DNA of 40,719 nucleotides from an uncultured Caulobacterales bacterium (GTDB taxonomy: Bacteria > Pseudomonadota > Alphaproteobacteria > Caulobacterales > Maricaulaceae), in the NCBI GenBank assembly GCA_937929915.1, contig CALFUN010000030.1, positions 1 to 40,719 of the forward strand, in the 5' to 3' direction. Positions 36,405 to 40,719 of this stretch are shown here, in pieces. The notes beneath the pieces are model-generated. The model was not told the DNA's origin, made no database searches, and saw nothing but the letters and a program-made list of their open reading frames with translations. A program made the position numbers and the translations under genes. The number at the start of each line of letters is the position of its first letter. Positions within the stretch are counted from its first letter, which is position 1.

Positions 36405-37766
36405 CTAACTCTCTTTATCGGCCTCATTTTGTGCATCCACCTGATCGGGTGTTGGTTTTGTTGGCAAGGATTTGGCTATGTTTATGTCGCCCTTGCGGCG
36501 CAATGTGCGGCCGGTCATCACTGCATCTGTGCCAAAGCGCGCTCTGGCCACATCAGAAGCGCGTTCGGCAATGCCGCGTTTGGCAGCCATGGGGTCAAGC
36601 ATATCGCCCATATCGCCTACGGGCTTGGACAAGCCCGAGATGCCCGCGCCAATCAGGCGATATGCCGTGCCATTGGCTTCGGCTTCTAATAAAGGCTCTA
36701 AGGCCCGAAATATTATATCGGCAAGCTGTACGGGTTGGGGCAATGTGCGCCGCCGCGTTATTGTTTTAAAATTGGCAGACTTCAATTTAAGCGTCACTGT
36801 GCGTCCTGCTAGGTCTTTAGCTTTGGAACGGTCGGCTGTTTTTAAGCAGACCTGCCATAATTTATCTTTTAAAATTTCAACATCGGATATGTCCGTATTA
36901 AATGTGGTTTCTGCGGAGACAGATTTGCGTTTGGAGTTTGGATTGACGCGGCGGTAATCTTCGGCGCGGGCAAGACGCGCAAGACGTAACCCATTATCTC
37001 CAAATCTGCGGGCCATGTCTTTATCAGACATTTTGCGTATATCAGAGACGAGGCGCAACCCATGACGCGCGAGCTTGGCTGCAAAAGCTGGGCCGATGCC
37101 ATAAATAAAACTCACGGGTTTATCGGCAAGAAACGCCATAGCATCAGCGCGGCCCAACACGGCAAACCCGTTAGGCTTATCAAGATCAGAGGCTGTCTTG
37201 GCAAGAAACTTGTTATAAGACAGCCCAACAGAGACGGTCACGCCAACCTCTTTGAGGATTTGCGTTTGTAACCGGATAAGGCTTTGTGAGGGTGTGCAGC
37301 CATGCAGGCGTTCTGTGCCTGTTAAATCTAAGAAAGCTTCGTCGATTGAGAGCGGCTCGACTAAGGGGGTCAGGTTTTTCATATAATCACGTATGCGCGC
37401 GCCTTCGCGTGAATATTTTTCCATATCACCCCGAATAACTGTGGCTTGCGGGCAAAGCTTGAGCGCTTTGAACATCGGCATGGCAGATGATACGCCATAA
37501 ATGCGCGCATGATAGCAAGCTGCGGAGACAACGCCGCGCTGCCCGCCGCCAACAATGACAGGTTTGTCGCGCAGTTCTGGATGATCGCGTTTCTCTATAC
37601 TGCAATAAAAAGCGTCGCAATCGACATGTGCGATAGATAAATGTGCCAATTCAGGATGGGTTAAGATACGCACTGATCCGCAATTTTCACATATAGCGTT
37701 TTGGCATGCCGCGCTACAATCGCGGCATAAAGCGGTAGCAAGTGCGAGTTGCGAGGAGGGTGGCAC
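36405..37766 (-). CDS. dinB: DNA polymerase IV (DinB), with N-terminal cysteine cluster
   Basis: 453 residues, longer than the E. coli enzyme (351). The Y-family catalytic acids are D49 and D51 (AHVDCDAFY) and D142/E143 (LSIDEAFLDLT). The fingers/palm region SAACYHARIYGVSSAMPM and a little-finger domain follow. Before the core there is a cluster of five cysteines (14, 17, 21, 26, 29) in CRDCSAACQNAICENCG, which suggests a zinc site; such an extension is known in alphaproteobacterial DinB. No QLxLF-type clamp-binding motif is obvious at the C-terminus. No LexA box was identified upstream. Confidence 0.93.
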   Translation of the reverse strand: MPPSSQLALATALCRDCSAACQNAICENCGSVRILTHPELAHLSIAHVDCDAFYCSIEKRDHPELRDKPVIVGGGQRGVVSAACYHARIYGVSSAMPMFKALKLCPQATVIRGDMEKYSREGARIRDYMKNLTPLVEPLSIDEAFLDLTGTERLHGCTPSQSLIRLQTQILKEVGVTVSVGLSYNKFLAKTASDLDKPNGFAVLGRADAMAFLADKPVSFIYGIGPAFAAKLARHGLRLVSDIRKMSDKDMARRFGDNGLRLARLARAEDYRRVNPNSKRKSVSAETTFNTDISDVEILKDKLWQVCLKTADRSKAKDLAGRTVTLKLKSANFKTITRRRTLPQPVQLADIIFRALEPLLEAEANGTAYRLIGAGISGLSKPVGDMGDMLDPMAAKRGIAERASDVARARFGTDAVMTGRTLRRKGDINIAKSLPTKPTPDQVDAQNEADKES

Positions 37767-37933
37767 GCTTTAACGAATCCTTATATTGTTCTTGATATGT
37801 TCCTTTATATCAGATGTTTTATGGTTAATCGAATGTAACTGGCGTGCATACTGTTAATTAATGATATTGTGTCAATAAAGGGCATCGAAAAGATAATGCA
37901 GGCAACGACCTGATAAATGGTGAAACGGGAACA

Positions 37934-38323
37934 ATGTTACAAATCATGCCTAAGAAAGTCCTCATAGTTGAAGATAATGAGTTGAACATGAAGTTGTTCG
38001 CCGATTTGCTCGAAGCCCATGGTTACGAGACGCGCGAAACCCGTGAGGGGCTAAAAGCGATTTCTATTGCGCGCGCCTTTCAACCTGATCTTATTTTGAT
38101 GGATATTCAACTGCCCGAAGTTTCTGGCCTTGAAGTCACGAAATGGATTAAGGACGATGCAAATCTATCTCATATCCCTATTGTTGCTGTCACAGCTTTT
38201 GCGATGAAAGGCGATGAGAAACGTATTCGCGATGGCGGATGTGAGGCTTATATTGCCAAGCCGATAACGGTTACGACCTTTTTGGCAACTGTGCGTAAAT
38301 TAGTTGAACAGCAAGCCGCATAA
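37934..38323 (+). CDS. divK: Response regulator DivK
   Basis: 129 residues, a single receiver domain. The start [18 protein letters not shown] is typical of DivK; with the ATG at 37934 four residues come before it, and the ATG at 37946 would give the usual length and put the phospho-acceptor at the classical D53 ([11 protein letters not shown]). A GGGA motif three bases before the first ATG is too close to be ideal, and the second lacks one. Threonine/lysine switch residues are in VTAFAMKG and IAKPI. DivK signals through DivJ/PleC/DivL to CtrA in dimorphic alphaproteobacteria. It is in an operon with pleD. Confidence 0.93.
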   Translation: MLQIMPKKVLIVEDNELNMKLFADLLEAHGYETRETREGLKAISIARAFQPDLILMDIQLPEVSGLEVTKWIKDDANLSHIPIVAVTAFAMKGDEKRIRDGGCEAYIAKPITVTTFLATVRKLVEQQAA

Positions 38324-38334
38324 GAGCTGTTCTT

Positions 38335-39696
38335 ATGTCTGCACGTATATTGATTGTTGACGACCTCGCCCCCAATGTTCATCTATTAAAGGTCAAATTA
38401 CAGGCCGAGTATTATGACGTTGTGACGGCGCGCAGTGGTCATGAAGCTATCAAGATTGCCGAAAAAGAACGGCTCGATCTGATTTTGATGGATGCCATGA
38501 TGCCAGGTATTGATGGATTTGAGGCCTGTGCAACGATTAAACAAAAACCAAGTACATGGCATGTACCTGTAATTATGGTCACGGCGCTTGAAGAAACGAA
38601 AGATAGAATTCGTGGTCTGGAAGCGGGCGCGGATGATTTTATTACGAAGCCGATTGATGATTTTAATTTGATGGCCCGTGTACGCTCATTGTTACGGCTA
38701 AAAATGACAACGGATCAACTTCTGAGCCATTCCAAACATGAAGCCGTAGATTCCCAGGCTTTGATGTCAAAAATTGGCGCCCGTAAAGCGAAAATCCTAA
38801 TCGTTGAAGATCACGTCAAACATGCCGAAAAAATGGCGCAGCCTTTACGTCAAAATCATACGGTTCGGATTGAAACGGATCCGATTAAAGCCTTGCGTGC
38901 CGCCAAAGCTGGCATGGATTTGGCGATTGTTAGCTTGGTATCGGACAGTTTTGATGGGTTGCGGGCGTGTGCGTCTTTGCGGTTTGATGAAAAAACACGC
39001 GATATTCCTATATTGGTGATTGGTGACCCAGAAGATACATCGCGATTTGTGCGGGCCTATGATATTGGCATTAATGATACGGTGATGCGGCCTATTGAGA
39101 CGCAAGAGCTAAAGGCGCGTGTCAATACCTTGCTAAAGCGCAAATTTTACGAAGATAGTCTGCGCGATAATTTTAATGAAAACTTAGAAATGGTCGTGGC
39201 TGACCCCTTAACAGGGCTTGGAAATCGCCGCTATTTTGAAAGAGCTATCTACCCATTTTTTGATGCGCTAGAAACAAAAGAGATACCATTTTCGGTTATG
39301 GTGTTTGACATTGACCACTTTAAACGCGTCAATGATATTTTAGGGCATGATATGGGCGATCAAATCCTAAAAGAAATCGCCGCAAGACTAGCCACAAATA
39401 TGCGCGCCGTTGACGTGGTTAGCCGTTATGGGGGCGAAGAATTTATGATCGCTATGCCAAAAACAAACGAAGCTGATGCTTTAGTGGCCGCGGACCGCGT
39501 GAGATCTCTCATTGCAGGAACACCTGTTTTTGTCGATGGTCAGGCGCTGCGTATAACGACCAGTGCTGGCGTTGCGCAGGTTCAGAAAGGCGAGCAATTG
39601 CGTGATGTCTTTAAACGCGCCGATGACGCGCTTTATAAGGCCAAGCATGGGGGGCGCAATCAAGTTGTTTCCGCTAGCTATAAAGAGGCGGCCTAA
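38335..39696 (+). CDS. pleD: PleD-type response regulator, REC-REC-GGDEF diguanylate cyclase
   Basis: 453 residues. REC1 has the phospho-acceptor D53 (LMDAMMPG). REC2 (about 150-270) lacks an acceptor Asp in its DLAIVSLVSD stretch and is the degenerate adaptor known from PleD. The GGDEF domain (about 280-450) has the active site RYGGEEF (GGEEF at 365-369). The inhibitory RxxD site is R356-A-V-D359, so c-di-GMP feedback should work. In Caulobacter PleD drives the swarmer-to-stalked change. It starts 11 bases after divK. Confidence 0.96.
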   Translation: MSARILIVDDLAPNVHLLKVKLQAEYYDVVTARSGHEAIKIAEKERLDLILMDAMMPGIDGFEACATIKQKPSTWHVPVIMVTALEETKDRIRGLEAGADDFITKPIDDFNLMARVRSLLRLKMTTDQLLSHSKHEAVDSQALMSKIGARKAKILIVEDHVKHAEKMAQPLRQNHTVRIETDPIKALRAAKAGMDLAIVSLVSDSFDGLRACASLRFDEKTRDIPILVIGDPEDTSRFVRAYDIGINDTVMRPIETQELKARVNTLLKRKFYEDSLRDNFNENLEMVVADPLTGLGNRRYFERAIYPFFDALETKEIPFSVMVFDIDHFKRVNDILGHDMGDQILKEIAARLATNMRAVDVVSRYGGEEFMIAMPKTNEADALVAADRVRSLIAGTPVFVDGQALRITTSAGVAQVQKGEQLRDVFKRADDALYKAKHGGRNQVVSASYKEAA

Positions 39697-39760
39697 CGTA
39701 TTAACAGGCAATCTGCCCTGCCGACTCGCTTTATTGTCTATTAATCCCTAGATTAAGCCC

Positions 39761-40719
39761 ATGCGTTTTGGTGAATCCTTCCTCGAAGAGATAAAAGCCC
39801 GCATCCGTCCATCGGATGTGGTGGGCCGCCATGTTAAACTCAAACGTCAGGGCCGTGAATTTGCGGGGCTGTCACCTTTTACCAATGAAAAAACACCCAG
39901 CTTTTTCGTCAATGATGAAAAAGGATTTTATCACTGTTTTTCCTCTGGTAAGCATGGGGATGCCATTTCCTTTCTTATGGAGGTCGAGGGGTTATCCTTT
40001 CCCGAAGCTGTTGAAAGACTCGCGGAAATGGCGGGTATGGAAATGCCCAAAGCAGACCCTGATGCAGAGCGCCGCGCCGCGCGCAATAAAAAGACCATAA
40101 GCTGGATGGAACAGGCGCAGGTCTTTTTTGAAAAATCGCTTTACCGTGATGTGGGAAGCGGCGCGCGAGATTATCTGAAAAATAGAGGGTTGACGAAAAC
40201 GGCGGCCTCAAACTTCGGTATGGGGTTCGCGCCTAATCATTTTTCTGCGCTTAAAGATGAGCTGATGCAGCAAGGCGCCTCTGCGCGCATTTTGATAGAA
40301 GCGGGGCTTATCATAGAGCCAGAGGATAAAGGCCGAGAACCATGGGACCGGTTTAGAAATCGTATCATGTTTCCAATCCATGATAGCCGCGGCCGTCTGG
40401 TGGCTTTTGGCGGGCGCGCGATGGAGAAGGATGCCAAGGCCAAATATCTCAACTCGCCCGAGACGCCAATTTTCCAAAAGGGGCAACTGCTCTATAATTA
40501 TCACCGCGCGCGAAAGGCTATATCCAATCCGCAAAAAGGCGCGCGGGGGATGATTGTGGCCGAAGGTTATATGGATGTTATTGCCTTATCCCGCGCCGGG
40601 TTTGAGCATGCTGTTGCGCCTATGGGCACAGCCTTGACCGAGGATCAACTGGCGCTGCTATGGCGGGCAGGGCCAGAGCCGATACTCTGCTTTGACGGCG
40701 ATAGCGCAGGACAGCGCGC
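39761..40719 (+). CDS. dnaG: DNA primase DnaG, 5' part (cut by window end)
   Basis: The first 319 residues are visible. The N-terminal zinc-binding domain is present as a fold (LSPFTNEKTPSFFVND, FYHCFSSGKHGDAISF) but has lost three of its four usual ligands: Ser38, Thr41 and Ser62 replace Cys, His and Cys, and only C59 is kept. The RNA polymerase domain continues with the FRNRIMFPI and YLNSPETPIF motifs, and the TOPRIM part starts with VAEGYMDVIAL and CFDGDSAGQR at the edge. It makes primers for DNA replication. The start ATG at 39761 lacks a strong ribosome-binding site. Confidence 0.95.
   Translation, partial: MRFGESFLEEIKARIRPSDVVGRHVKLKRQGREFAGLSPFTNEKTPSFFVNDEKGFYHCFSSGKHGDAISFLMEVEGLSFPEAVERLAEMAGMEMPKADPDAERRAARNKKTISWMEQAQVFFEKSLYRDVGSGARDYLKNRGLTKTAASNFGMGFAPNHFSALKDELMQQGASARILIEAGLIIEPEDKGREPWDRFRNRIMFPIHDSRGRLVAFGGRAMEKDAKAKYLNSPETPIFQKGQLLYNYHRARKAISNPQKGARGMIVAEGYMDVIALSRAGFEHAVAPMGTALTEDQLALLWRAGPEPILCFDGDSAGQR

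Noticed and set aside
37767..37933. CtrA box upstream of divK
   Set aside because: TTAATCGAATGTAA and TTAATTAA occur, but neither has the TTAA-N7-TTAA pattern.

Overview
The window looks like chromosomal DNA of an alphaproteobacterium, probably from the dimorphic or prosthecate lineages (Caulobacterales or Hyphomonadaceae/Maricaulales-like). The basis is the gene order tolQRAB-pal-cpoB-tilS-ftsH-folP, an adjacent divK-pleD pair, a long DNA polymerase IV with an N-terminal cysteine cluster, and the alphaproteobacterial-type SerC. The species cannot be named from this sequence alone. No rRNA, tRNA or CRISPR array was seen.

Layout. Positions 1-615 hold the end of an IS1595/ISXO2-type insertion sequence and the AT-rich membrane-protein gene it appears to have cut into. 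Two poorly known genes follow (612-1556). The envelope block tolQ-tolR-tolA-tolB-pal-cpoB (1909-7269) runs into tilS, ftsH, folP and thiD (7290-13325). Two visibly AT-richer genes sit inside this last block: a possible PD-(D/E)XK-fold protein (10626-11123) and a TM2-domain protein (11931-12293). Next come a DMT exporter, a YbjN-like lipoprotein, a small cysteine-containing secreted protein and a CIA30 protein. On the minus strand lie purA, a PagL-like outer-membrane protein, serA and serC. From 21405 to 28290 there are a DUF3857/transglutaminase membrane protein, an ArsM-type methyltransferase, an esterase-like lipoprotein, an RDD protein and an acyltransferase.

The most interesting region is 28420-33203. 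A well-formed TPP (THI-element) riboswitch lies directly in front of a secreted protein that fuses a DUF2233 phosphodiester-glycosidase-like domain to a metallo-beta-lactamase-fold domain. That gene overlaps a histidine-phosphatase lipoprotein gene, which overlaps a YbjN-like gene, and thiC follows 147 bases later. thiC has no recognisable TPP riboswitch of its own. This suggests a thiamine-controlled envelope set, possibly for scavenging thiamine phosphates or related compounds, that has been joined to pyrimidine synthesis. The substrate assignment is inference.

The last part (33399-40719) holds a SemiSWEET transporter, a possible small ORF and a cold-shock gene, a trypsin-like protease, a thioredoxin-like lipoprotein overlapping a nitrilase, dinB, divK-pleD, and the 5' part of dnaG. 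That DnaG has lost three of the four usual zinc ligands of its N-terminal domain.
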